From positions 1 to 7,401 of the forward strand of contig CAJOIG010000082.1 of NCBI GenBank assembly GCA_905234575.1: a DNA stretch of 7,401 nt, read 5' to 3'. This document shows, one piece after another, positions 1 to 7,109 of this stretch (position 1 is the stretch's first letter; every line of letters begins with the position of its first letter). The notes under the pieces were generated by a model that saw only the letters and a list, made by a program, of their open reading frames with translations, was not told the DNA's origin and did no database searches. Both the position numbers and the translations under genes were made by a program. Source of the stretch: an uncultured Oscillospiraceae bacterium. GTDB lineage: Bacteria > Bacillota > Clostridia > Oscillospirales > Oscillospiraceae.

Positions 1-183
1 GCGGGACCCATCATCCTCCAGCAGGCCGTGGAGGTCTGGGAGGGCGACACCGCGAAGACCCTTCAGCGGCGCATCACGGAGGAGGCGGAGTGGAAGCTCC
101 TGCCGAAGGCCCTCGCCCTGTACTGCCAGGGCGCCCTGCGGGTGGAGGACGGCGTCGTCCACATCCTCGGCGGCGGAAAGTAA
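1..183 (+). CDS. purN: Phosphoribosylglycinamide formyltransferase, C-terminal 60 residues (partial)
   Basis: The window opens inside a reading frame of 60 codons ending in TAA at 181-183. The translation begins AGPIILQQAVEVWEGDTAKT and continues through EAEWKLLPKAL to a short LRVEDGVVHI tail. The GPII-Q-AV-V-GDT-TL-R stretch and the following E-LLPKA helix are characteristic of the C-terminus of PurN (GART). This enzyme transfers a formyl group from 10-formyltetrahydrofolate to GAR in purine biosynthesis, in the cytosol. The catalytic Asn/His/Asp region lies upstream and is not visible. No terminator separates it from the next gene, which starts 25 bases later, so the two may share a transcript. 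The identification is from remembered family sequence and is fairly secure despite the fragment's length. Confidence 0.85.
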   Translation, partial: AGPIILQQAVEVWEGDTAKTLQRRITEEAEWKLLPKALALYCQGALRVEDGVVHILGGGK

Positions 184-208
184 ACCCATCGTACCAGGAC
201 AGAGAGAA

Positions 209-1459
209 ATGACTATGAAATTTCTGAAAACATGCCCTCGCTGCGGCGCGCTCCTCGTGGGGAACGCGCGCTACTGCGGCAAGTGCGGCTGCGACACCGC
301 GGAGGCCGTCGTCAACGAGCGCGTGCGGGAGCTCCGCCAGACGCCCCGGCCCGTGGAGACGCCCCGGCCCGTGGAGACGGCGCGGACCTTCCCTTCCCGG
401 GAGAAGAAGACCGTCCCCACCTGGTCGGACCGGGGCAGCGCGTTCCCGGGCAGGGACGCCTCCTTCCTCGCGGAGAACTGGAAGCTCATCGCGGTCATCG
501 CCGCGGCGGCGCTGGTCCTCCTCATCGGCCTCATCCTGATCGTCCGGGCGATCGTCCGCCCGCGCGCTCCGGAGGTCCCGGCGGCGACGGCGGTGGCCGT
601 GTCCGAGACGGCGGCGCCCAGCCCCACCCCGGCGGAGGCGGTCCATGTGATCGCGGCGGGGGATTCCGTGGCGACGCCCGTCCCCGCGACGCCGACGCCG
701 CCCCCGGCGGTCACCCCTGTGCCCCAGACGGCGCCCCCCGTGAACACCGGCCCGGTGGTAAACGACGCCAGCGGCGTGGCCTACGCCGTTGCGGACCAGG
801 TCCGCATCTACGCCGGCCCCGGCCAGAACTATGAGATCATCGGCACTGCGGCCCGGGATGAGGAGCTCATCCGCACCGGCGTCACGGACGGCTGGACCCG
901 CGTCGATTTCGGGGGCCGGGACGGCTTCGTGCTGAACTCTGACCTGACCCTGACCCAGCCCACGCCGACGCCCACGGCCTCGCCCCTGCCCGCGGGCTTT
1001 GAGGTGGACCACCGGGACGACACCGTCACGATCATCGGCACCACCGCGAACCTCCGCCGCGGCCCCGGCATGGATTTCCCCGTGGCGGTGAACCTGCCCG
1101 CCGGCACGGAGCTGCACCGCACCGGTACCCACGAGGGCTGGAGCCAGGTGTCCTACAACGGCGAGACGCTGTACATCACGGAGACGCTCATCGAGGTGAA
1201 AAACCCCGCCACGCCGACGCCCGCGCCCGTGACGGCGACGGCGACGCCCGCCCCCACCGCGGCCCCGGCCGCCCCCGCGGGGGACACGGTCACCCTCTAT
1301 GTGAACGCCAATGTCCGCTCCGGCCCCGGCACGGACTATGACGTCCTGGGCCTTGCCGAGGGCGGGACGACCCTTCCCACCTCCGGCATGGAGGGGGACT
1401 GGTACCGCGTCACCTACAACGGCCAGACGGGGTACGTGTTCGCGGATCTCGTGGAATGA
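209..1459 (+). CDS. Zinc-ribbon, single-pass membrane protein with three SH3-like domains
   Basis: 416 residues. Residues 9-28 form a zinc ribbon with CPRCG (C9, C12) and CGKCG (C23, C26). Residues 92-113 (KLIAVIAAAALVLLIGLILI core) are a membrane helix flanked by Arg on the C-terminal side. A long Pro/Thr/Ala linker follows, then three bacterial SH3-like repeats at about 190-248, 272-330 and 359-415. Each has the N-hR-GPG-dy-v core and a final G-W-V/Y-YNG-tGYV strand; the second and third are the best preserved. TPTPTP-type linkers separate them. The likely topology is zinc ribbon inside, SH3 domains in the cell wall, where such domains often bind peptidoglycan or wall peptides. The specific role is unknown. 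Start: ATG 209 has AGGA at 196-199, 9 bases upstream. ATG 215 is also possible with GAGAG nearby. It follows purN closely, and a strong terminator lies 18 bases after the stop. Confidence 0.85.
   Translation: MTMKFLKTCPRCGALLVGNARYCGKCGCDTAEAVVNERVRELRQTPRPVETPRPVETARTFPSREKKTVPTWSDRGSAFPGRDASFLAENWKLIAVIAAAALVLLIGLILIVRAIVRPRAPEVPAATAVAVSETAAPSPTPAEAVHVIAAGDSVATPVPATPTPPPAVTPVPQTAPPVNTGPVVNDASGVAYAVADQVRIYAGPGQNYEIIGTAARDEELIRTGVTDGWTRVDFGGRDGFVLNSDLTLTQPTPTPTASPLPAGFEVDHRDDTVTIIGTTANLRRGPGMDFPVAVNLPAGTELHRTGTHEGWSQVSYNGETLYITETLIEVKNPATPTPAPVTATATPAPTAAPAAPAGDTVTLYVNANVRSGPGTDYDVLGLAEGGTTLPTSGMEGDWYRVTYNGQTGYVFADLVE
341..376 (+). repeat. Perfect 18-bp tandem duplication within the zinc-ribbon/SH3 gene
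   Basis: The unit acgccccggcccgtggag occurs twice in direct succession (341-358, 359-376) and a third copy starts with acg before diverging. It is in frame and encodes TPRPVE twice, in the linker between the zinc ribbon and the membrane helix. Perfect identity suggests a recent slippage duplication, and the copy number could vary between strains without breaking the frame. Confidence 0.85.
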
Positions 1460-1476
1460 TCAAACCGAATAGCAAG

Positions 1477-1513
1477 CGGCCCGGCTGTCCTTTTTCGACA
1501 GCCGGGCCGTTTT
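1477..1513 (+). terminator. Intrinsic terminator after the SH3-domain gene
   Basis: A perfect 13-bp inverted repeat (cggcccggctgtc at 1477-1489 and gacagccgggccg at 1497-1509) encloses a 7-base loop (ctttttc). TTTT follows at 1510-1513, then GTT. This is a textbook rho-independent terminator for the + strand gene ending at 1459. The - strand gene cysK ends at 1523, so its transcript also runs into the hairpin. On that side the stem is followed by cttgctattc, with no T run, so termination there would be weaker. Confidence 0.92.
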
Positions 1514-1522
1514 GTTCGTGTT

Positions 1523-2452
1523 TCAAGAGAACATCGGGGTGGAGAGATAGCGGTCGCCGGTGTCCGGCAGGAGGACCACGACGGTCTTTCCCGCGTTCTC
1601 CGGGCGCTTCGTCAGCGCCATGGCCGCGTGCAGCGCCGCGCCGGAGGAGATGCCCACGAGCACGCCCTCTCGCTTTCCCAGGAGCCGTCCCGCGGCGTAG
1701 GCGTCCTCTTCCGTCACGGGGACGACCTCGTCCAGCACGGCGGTGTCCAGCACATCGGGGATAAAGCCCGCGCCGATGCCCTGGAGTCCGTGGGGCCCGG
1801 CGGGCTTTCCCGAGAGCACCGCCGACCCGGCGGGCTCGATCCCGACGATCCGCACCGAGGGCTTTTTCTCCTTGAGGTAAGCGCCGACGCCGGTGATGGT
1901 GCCGCCGGTGCCGACGCCCGCGACGAAGATGTCCACCGCGCCGTCCGTGTCCTCCCAGATCTCGGGTCCCGTGGTCGCCCGGTGGGCGGCGGCGTTCGCG
2001 GGGTTTGTGAACTGCCCGGGGATGAAGCTGTCCGGGATCTCCGCGGCGAGCTCCTCGGCCTTCTCGATGGCCCCGGCCATGCCCTTGGCCCCCTCGGTGA
2101 GCACGAGCTCCGCGCCGTAGGCCGTCATGAGCAGGCGGCGCTCTACGCTCATGGTCTCGGGCATGACGATGATGGTCCGATAGCCCCGGGCGGCGGCGAC
2201 GGACGCCAGGCCGATGCCGGTGTTGCCGGAGGTGGGCTCGATGATGACGGCGCCGGGCTTCAGCACGCCTCTTGTCTCCGCGTCGTCCAGCATGGCCTTC
2301 GCCACCCGGTCCTTCGCGGACCCGGCGGGGTTGAGGTATTCGAGCTTCGCGAGCAGGCGGGCGCCGAGGCCCTCCGTCCGCTCGATGTTCGTCAGCTCCA
2401 GCAGGGGCGTGCGGCCGATCAGCTCGTCGACCGAGGTATAAATGCGGCTCAT
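1523..2452 (-). CDS. cysK: Cysteine synthase A (O-acetylserine sulfhydrylase)
   Basis: 309 residues, the usual CysK length. This cytosolic PLP enzyme makes L-cysteine from O-acetylserine and sulfide. Visible landmarks: IGRTPLLEL near the N-terminus (12-20); the PLP lysine K47 in NPAGSAKDR; the substrate-binding TSGNTG loop (74-79); MPETMSVERR (97-106); GQFTNPANAAAHRATTGPEI (146-165); the phosphate-binding GTGGT loop (181-185); GIGAGFIP (225-232); GISSGAA (267-273); and the closing LPDTGDRYLST (295-305). All expected residues are present. ATG 2452 has GGAGGA at 2459-2464, six bases upstream. Only 24 bases separate it from the mutS stop, so it is probably co-transcribed with mutS. It converges on the SH3-domain gene. 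There is no room for a T-box or other leader directly upstream. CysM or cystathionine beta-synthase-like paralogues are less likely because of the typical CysK length and motifs. Confidence 0.95.
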   Translation of the reverse strand: MSRIYTSVDELIGRTPLLELTNIERTEGLGARLLAKLEYLNPAGSAKDRVAKAMLDDAETRGVLKPGAVIIEPTSGNTGIGLASVAAARGYRTIIVMPETMSVERRLLMTAYGAELVLTEGAKGMAGAIEKAEELAAEIPDSFIPGQFTNPANAAAHRATTGPEIWEDTDGAVDIFVAGVGTGGTITGVGAYLKEKKPSVRIVGIEPAGSAVLSGKPAGPHGLQGIGAGFIPDVLDTAVLDEVVPVTEEDAYAAGRLLGKREGVLVGISSGAALHAAMALTKRPENAGKTVVVLLPDTGDRYLSTPMFS

Positions 2453-2476
2453 AGCGGTTCCTCCGAACAGATTATT

Positions 2477-5050
2477 TTACCGGCCCTCGGCCATGGCCTT
2501 GAGCTTGTACAGCAGGTTCAGCGCCTCTAGGGGCGTGATGGTGTTGAGGTCGAGGCCCGTCAGCTCCGCGGCGAGGGCCGAGCCCGCCATGTCGAGCAGG
2601 CTCACCTGGTCCTCCGCGGGCGCAGCGGAGACGGGCGTCTCGATCCGGCCCGCCTCCAGCTCCGCGAGATAGCCCTTGGCCTTTTTGATGACGGCCTCCG
2701 GCACCCCCGCGAGCTTCGCGACCTCGATGCCGTAGCTGTCGTCCGCGCTGCCGGGGACGATCTTCCGCAGGAAGATGAGGTTCCCGCCCTGCTTTTTGGC
2801 GGTGATGTTGTAGTTTTTTACGCCGTCGATGCTCCCCTCCAGGGCGGAGAGCTCGTGATAGTGCGTGGCGAACATGGTCCGCGCGCCCAGGCGGCGCTTG
2901 TCCGCGCAGAACTCCAGCATCGCCCGGGCGATGGCCATGCCGTCGAAGGTGGAGGTGCCCCGCCCGATCTCGTCCAGGATGAGGAGGGACGCGCCTGTGG
3001 CGTGGCGCAGGATGTTCGCCATCTCCGCCATCTCCACCATGAAGGTGGATTGCCCGCTCGCGAGGTCGTCCGACGCGCCGATGCGGGTGAATACCCGATC
3101 CGTGATGCCGATGACGGCGCTCCGGGCCGGCACAAAGGAGCCGATCTGCGCCATGAGCACGATGAGGGCGGTCTGGCGCATGTAGGTGGATTTGCCCGCC
3201 ATGTTGGGTCCGGTGATGATGGCGACCCGGTCCGTCGTGTCGTTCAGGAAGGTGTCGTTCGGGACGAACAGCGTGTCCTTCTGGGCGATCTCCACCACGG
3301 GATGCCGGCCGTCCCGGATGTCCAGGGCGCGGCTCAGGTCGATCTCGGGCATGACGTAGTGGTTCCGGAAGGCGACCTCCGCGAGGGAGGTCAAGGCGTC
3401 GAGCTCCGCCACGGCGGCGGCAGCGGCCTGCACCCGCTCCACCTGCGCCGCGACCCGGTCCCGCAGGGCGGCGAAGATCTGGTATTCGAGGTCCGCGATG
3501 CGGTCCTTCGCGCCGAGGAGGGTGTTTTCGAGGTCCTTGAGCTCCGGGGTGAAATAGCGCTCATTCGAGACGAGGGTCTGCTTGCGGATGTACTCGTCGG
3601 GCAGCGGCGCGTCCCCCGCGGAGCGCGGCACGTCGATGTAATAGCCGAAGACCTTGTTGTAGCCCACCTTGAGCTTTTTGATGCCGGTGCGCTCCCGCTC
3701 CCGGGTCTCCAGGTCCAGGACCATCTGCGAGCCGTTGTCCCGGATGGAGCGCAGCCGGTCGATCTCCGGGTCCGCGCCGTCCCGCAGGATGCCGCCCTCC
3801 CGGACGGAAAACGGGGGCTCCTCCGCGATGAGGGAAGCTATGTCGGCCTGCAGATCGGCCAGCTCGTCCATCCCGGCGGTGTTTTTCAGCAGGGCGCTCT
3901 CCATGGGAGCGGTAAGCTCCTTTAAGCGGGGCAGGAGGGCAAAGTAGTTCGCGAGGGCGATGAGGTCCCGGCCGTTCGCCGTGCCGTAGACGCAGCGGCC
4001 GATGAGGCGCTGGATGTCGCCGATGTCGTGCAGCGTGCGGATGAGCTCCGCCCGGGCGACGGGGGCCTGCACGAGCTCGTTCACGGCGGCAAGGCGGCGG
4101 CGGATGGCGGTGGGATTGAGCAGCGGGCGCTCCACCCAGGAGCGCAGCAGACGTCCCCCCATGGGGGTCTTCGTGCGGTCCAGCACCCAGAGGAGGCTGC
4201 CGCGCTTTTCCCCGGTGCGGAGGTTCTCCGTCAGCTCCAGGTTCCGCCGGGTGGTGTAGTCGAGCTCCATGTAGCGCCCGTCGCCGAAGCGGTCCAGGGC
4301 GCGGATGTGGGAGATGTCGAATTTCTGCGTCTCGACGATGTAGCCGAGAAGCGCGCCCGCCGCCAGCGTCTCCGCCGGGCCGACCCGCTCATGGAAGCGC
4401 TCCCATACGAGGTCCTCACAGCTTTCCGGGTCGAACCGGGCCGCGCCGTCCTCCGGGAGGATGTCGAGCTTTCGCAGGAAGGCCGTGAGCTCCGGGTCCT
4501 TCATGGCTCCGGCGGAGAGGACTGCCTCCTTGGGCGCGAAGCGGCCGAGCTCGTTCAGAAGATGCGCCGTGCCGTCCGACGAGAACGCCGCCGCGCAGAA
4601 CTCGCCCGTGGAGACGTCGCAGAAGGCCGCCGCCGAAGCGCCGCCGTCAAGCCACAGAGCGCAGAGGTAGTTCGAGCGCCCCTCCTCCAGCATGGAGCTC
4701 TCCGTCACGGTGCCGGGGGTGATGACCCGGATGACGCCGCGCTCCACGATGCCCTGGGCGGCGGCGGGGTCCTCGAGCTGCTCGCAGATGGCGACCTTGT
4801 ACCCCTTGGCGATGAGCCGGGCGATGTACGCCTCGCTGGAGTGGTAGGGCACGCCGCACATGGGGGTCTGCTCGCTGGATGGCTTGCCCCGGTCCCGGGT
4901 GGTCAGGGCGAGGTCGAGTTCCTTCGACGCGGTGCGGGCGTCGTCGTCGAACATCTCGTAGAAGTCCCCGAGCCGGAAAAACAGCAGGCAGTCCGGGAAG
5001 TCCTCCTTGATGGCGTTGTATTGCTTTTTCATGGGCGTCAGCTCGGCCAT
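2477..5050 (-). CDS. mutS: DNA mismatch repair protein MutS
   Basis: 857 residues, full length for bacterial MutS1. It recognises mispaired or looped bases and uses ATP to recruit MutL. The N-terminal mismatch-binding domain carries the Phe-X-Glu motif as F30-Y31-E32 in RLGDFYEMF, followed by TPMCGVPYHS (62-71). Connector, lever and clamp regions occupy about 130-560, including VGYNKVFGYYIDV (462-474) of the clamp. The ATPase has Walker A GPNMAGKST (614-622), the signature SGQSTFMVEM (665-674), Walker B LLILDEIGRGTS (689-700, with D693 E694) and ATHYHE (728-733). QVSLLD (815-820) resembles the beta-clamp-binding motif near the MutS C-terminus. ATG 5050 has AAGGA at 5057-5061, six bases upstream. 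The gene lies 56 bases after miaB and 24 before cysK. It is not followed by mutL, which commonly accompanies it in Firmicutes. MutS2 is excluded by the mismatch-binding domain and the lack of a Smr domain. Confidence 0.98.
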   Translation of the reverse strand: MAELTPMKKQYNAIKEDFPDCLLFFRLGDFYEMFDDDARTASKELDLALTTRDRGKPSSEQTPMCGVPYHSSEAYIARLIAKGYKVAICEQLEDPAAAQGIVERGVIRVITPGTVTESSMLEEGRSNYLCALWLDGGASAAAFCDVSTGEFCAAAFSSDGTAHLLNELGRFAPKEAVLSAGAMKDPELTAFLRKLDILPEDGAARFDPESCEDLVWERFHERVGPAETLAAGALLGYIVETQKFDISHIRALDRFGDGRYMELDYTTRRNLELTENLRTGEKRGSLLWVLDRTKTPMGGRLLRSWVERPLLNPTAIRRRLAAVNELVQAPVARAELIRTLHDIGDIQRLIGRCVYGTANGRDLIALANYFALLPRLKELTAPMESALLKNTAGMDELADLQADIASLIAEEPPFSVREGGILRDGADPEIDRLRSIRDNGSQMVLDLETRERERTGIKKLKVGYNKVFGYYIDVPRSAGDAPLPDEYIRKQTLVSNERYFTPELKDLENTLLGAKDRIADLEYQIFAALRDRVAAQVERVQAAAAAVAELDALTSLAEVAFRNHYVMPEIDLSRALDIRDGRHPVVEIAQKDTLFVPNDTFLNDTTDRVAIITGPNMAGKSTYMRQTALIVLMAQIGSFVPARSAVIGITDRVFTRIGASDDLASGQSTFMVEMAEMANILRHATGASLLILDEIGRGTSTFDGMAIARAMLEFCADKRRLGARTMFATHYHELSALEGSIDGVKNYNITAKKQGGNLIFLRKIVPGSADDSYGIEVAKLAGVPEAVIKKAKGYLAELEAGRIETPVSAAPAEDQVSLLDMAGSALAAELTGLDLNTITPLEALNLLYKLKAMAEGR

Positions 5051-5106
5051 TGTTCGTCCTTCTTTCTTTCTGTGGGCTTATACACGAGCCGCTGTCGTCG
5101 AAGGGA

Positions 5107-6534
5107 CTATACGGCCTTTCCGAACAGTGCCCAGGTGGAGGAATCGGTGATCTCGGCGTCCGTAAACTGCCCGACGAGGGCCGGATCCCCCGCGAGATGC
5201 ACGAGGCGTCCGCCCTTGGTGCGGGCGGAGAGGTTCCGCGCCGGGTCGTTCGTCACGCCGTCCACGAGGACACGGCAGGTCTTCCCGACGTATTCCGCGT
5301 GCTTTTCCGCGCTGATGCGGTTCGCGCTCTCCAGGAGCCGGTCGAACCACACCTGCTTCTCCGCCCGGGACACCGGGTCCGGCAGGGCGGCGGCGGGCGT
5401 GCCCGTCCGCGGGGAGTAGATGAAGGTGAACATGGCGTCGTAGCGCACCTGCTCCACGAGGGACAGGGTCTCCTCGAACTCCGCCTCCGTCTCCCCGGGG
5501 AAGCCGACGATGATGTCCGTCGTCAGCACGAGGTCGGGCAGGATGCTCCGGGCCATGGCGACGGTGTCGAGGTACTTTTCCCGGTCGTAGTGCCGGTTCA
5601 TGGCCCGCAAAACGCGGCTCGAGCCGGACTGGACGGGCAGATGGATGTGGTGGGCGCATTTTTCCGTCTCCGCCATGGCGCGGAAGAGTTTTTCCGTGGC
5701 GTCCTTGGGGTGGCTCGTCATGAAGCGCAGGACGAAATCCCCCGGTATGTCCCCGATCCGGCGCAGGAGCTCCGGGAAATCCACGTCCCCGCCGAGGCCC
5801 TTGCCGTAGCTGTTCACGTTCTGGCCGAGGAGGGTGATGTCCTTATAGCCCGCGGCGGCGAGGGACCGCGCCTCCGCCAGCACGTCCTCCGGGCGGCGGC
5901 TGCGCTCCCGGCCCCGGACGTGGGGCACGATGCAGTAGGTGCAGAAGTTGTCGCAGCCGTTCATGATGGACAGCCACGCCTTGATCCCGCCGTCCCGCTG
6001 CCGGGGAAGGCCTTCCGCCACAACGCCGTCCGACGGCTGCGCGGCGATGAGGCGGCGCTGGCTTTTCCGATTGCGATGCTCCCGGCGCTCCATGGTGCGC
6101 CACAGAAGCTCGGGGAAGCGCCAGAGCTCGTGGGGCCCGAAGGCCAGGTCCACCACCGGGAAGGACTTTCGCAGGCGCTCCTGCACCACCGCCTGCTGGA
6201 CCATGCAGCCGCCGACGGCGACGATGAGGTCCGGGTTTTTCGCCTTGCGGTGGTTCAGCGCGCCGACGTTCCCGAAGACCCGCAGCTCCGCGTGCTCACG
6301 CACGGCGCAGGTGTTCACGGCGATGAGGTCCGCCTGCCCGGGGTCATCTGTCAGGCCATAGCCGCAGTCCATGAGCCAGCCCCGCAGGATCTCGGAGTCG
6401 GATTCGTTCTGCTGGCAGCCGTAGGTCTCCACCAGAGCGAGATGGGGCCGGTCCGCCAGGCGGTCCCGGATCCTTTCGCAGTAGCCCCGCTGCTCCTCGA
6501 GCTGCGCGGGGGTGATCTCTTTTCTCTCGTACAT
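5107..6534 (-). CDS. miaB: tRNA-2-methylthio-N6-dimethylallyladenosine synthase
   Basis: 475 residues from the chosen start. A radical-SAM methylthiotransferase that adds the 2-methylthio group to i6A37 in tRNAs reading UNN codons, which would include the tRNA-Tyr in this window. The N-terminal MTTase domain provides three cluster cysteines: C40 in YGCQQNESDSE, C76 in NTCAVREHAE and C110 in GGCM. The radical-SAM domain has C194, C198 and C201 in GCDNFCTYCIVPHVRGRERS. Later landmarks are LLGQNVNSYG, HIHLPVQSGS and TDIIVGFPGET, and a C-terminal TRAM domain of about 60 residues (YVGKTCRVLVDG onward). The frame also opens at TTG 6567, adding 11 residues, but ATG 6534 has GAGGA five bases upstream and gives a conventional N-terminus, so I prefer it. 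RimO and MtaB are less likely given the MiaB-style YGCQ-N and CDNFCTYC motifs. It probably starts the miaB-mutS-cysK operon or is read through from upstream. Confidence 0.95.
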   Translation of the reverse strand: MYERKEITPAQLEEQRGYCERIRDRLADRPHLALVETYGCQQNESDSEILRGWLMDCGYGLTDDPGQADLIAVNTCAVREHAELRVFGNVGALNHRKAKNPDLIVAVGGCMVQQAVVQERLRKSFPVVDLAFGPHELWRFPELLWRTMERREHRNRKSQRRLIAAQPSDGVVAEGLPRQRDGGIKAWLSIMNGCDNFCTYCIVPHVRGRERSRRPEDVLAEARSLAAAGYKDITLLGQNVNSYGKGLGGDVDFPELLRRIGDIPGDFVLRFMTSHPKDATEKLFRAMAETEKCAHHIHLPVQSGSSRVLRAMNRHYDREKYLDTVAMARSILPDLVLTTDIIVGFPGETEAEFEETLSLVEQVRYDAMFTFIYSPRTGTPAAALPDPVSRAEKQVWFDRLLESANRISAEKHAEYVGKTCRVLVDGVTNDPARNLSARTKGGRLVHLAGDPALVGQFTDAEITDSSTWALFGKAV

Positions 6535-6539
6535 GGGCG

Positions 6540-6544
6540 TCCTC
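6540..6544 (-). promoter_or_regulatory. Ribosome binding site deciding the miaB start
   Basis: GAGGA on the - strand (tcctc on +), five bases upstream of ATG 6534. The in-frame TTG at 6567 has no comparable purine-rich sequence in front of it (upstream it reads gagaaactgctata), so this site favours the ATG. It lies between the stop of the short P-loop frame (6564) and miaB. Confidence 0.7.
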
Positions 6545-6563
6545 GCTCGTTTCGTTCGATAGT

Positions 6564-6707
6564 TCAATATAGCAGTTTCTCTGCATGCGGTTCAAGGATT
6601 TTTCGGATCTCCGGCAGGTTCTCTCTCGGGTACTTGTCGGCCCATCTCAGCAGGCTCGCCAGCGTGGTTTTCCCGCTCCCGGGACCGACGAGGATGTGGA
6701 TCTTCAT
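6564..6707 (-). pseudogene. Short P-loop frame, probable internally deleted FlaR-like kinase remnant
   Basis: A 47-codon frame from ATG 6707 to TGA 6564. It starts MKIHILVGPGSGKTTLA, an N-terminal beta strand plus a complete Walker A motif (GPGSGKTT, residues 8-15). It then runs directly into LLRWADKYPRENLPEIRKIL and EPHAEKLLY. From memory, FlaR-like (DNA topology modulation) and adenylate-kinase-like P-loop proteins of about 170 residues begin with the first part and end with a W-YPR-P-I-LLE-Y-dK-like tail resembling the second. If so, the middle (Walker B, lid, substrate site) has been lost in frame and the product cannot be a working kinase. In a neighbouring frame the DNA reads on as YIELSN, so the last few residues may have been lost by a frameshift. 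AGGGAA (6713-6718) sits five bases before the ATG, and the ATG overlaps the upstream stop (ATGA), so it may still be translated. A chance reading frame or a real small protein cannot be excluded. Confidence 0.6.
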
Positions 6708-7081
6708 AGAGGTTCCCTGTTGTCCTGTGATTTAAGGCTGCTTTTTGCCGTTCTGCAGGAGGCAATCAGCATTACACGAATCGATGCACACTGCGAATCC
6801 ATCGTCCTATAAGTTGCCTCGTCAAGATAGCCCGTGCGATACAAAAGCTCCAGCCAATACCCGGTTTCATTTGCCTCCTTCAACGCTATTTGCAACTTGG
6901 CGATAAAGTCGGCTTTGCTGTGAGCATACTGTGCCTCACGGATGTTGGCGCCGATGGAGGTTCCGGAGCGCCCGATTTGGTTGGAGATGACAGACTCATG
7001 CTTCGATTTCAGGACTTTTACAAGATTGATGATCGAAACGGCAAAGTCCATGGATTGACTGGAAAGCTGGTCGTTTCGCAT
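6704..7081 (-). CDS. Four-helix-bundle protein (S23 / 23S rRNA intervening-sequence family)
   Basis: 125 residues, the usual family length of about 115-130. The family signature is clear: SNQIGRSGTSIGANIREAQ (33-51), then KADFIAKLQIALKEANETGY (56-75) and WLELL (76-80). Four amphipathic helices can be placed at about 8-28, 30-53, 56-82 and 87-113. Related proteins are encoded inside intervening sequences of some 23S rRNA genes or stand alone, and the Avd protein of diversity-generating retroelements shares the fold. The biochemical role of stand-alone members is not established; nucleic-acid binding is a common guess. ATG 7081 has AGAGG at 7091-7095, nine bases upstream. The stop overlaps the next ATG as ATGA. 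Its G+C is visibly lower (near half) than that of all neighbouring genes, which suggests acquisition. It is preceded by the hexamer-hairpin array and tRNA-Tyr. No reverse transcriptase or rRNA sequence is nearby. Confidence 0.88.
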   Translation of the reverse strand: MRNDQLSSQSMDFAVSIINLVKVLKSKHESVISNQIGRSGTSIGANIREAQYAHSKADFIAKLQIALKEANETGYWLELLYRTGYLDEATYRTMDSQCASIRVMLIASCRTAKSSLKSQDNREPL

Positions 7082-7109
7082 AAAGTCACACCTCTGAAAA
7101 AAGTGTTAG

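Noticed and set aside
74..1132. 352-codon - strand frame opposite purN and the SH3-domain gene
   Set aside because: The low-complexity Arg/Gly/Ala translation mirrors the G+C-rich coding strand. The + strand product has clear zinc-ribbon and SH3 motifs.
2453..2476. Riboswitch or T-box in front of cysK
   Set aside because: Only 24 bases separate mutS and cysK, holding little more than the ribosome binding site.
1628..2530. 300-codon + strand frame opposite cysK
   Set aside because: It is antisense to cysK, whose PLP and substrate motifs are all intact, and has no family resemblance.
4028..5419. 463-codon + strand frame opposite mutS
   Set aside because: It is antisense to an unmistakable full-length mutS and runs across the mutS start and the miaB end. 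No domain is recognisable and there is no convincing ribosome binding site.
5050..6735. 561-codon open frame on the + strand, antisense to miaB
   Set aside because: It lies opposite miaB, which has all its family motifs. The translation is rich in Arg, Gly, Ala, His and Val without recognisable motifs, as expected of stop-poor antisense frames in G+C-rich DNA.
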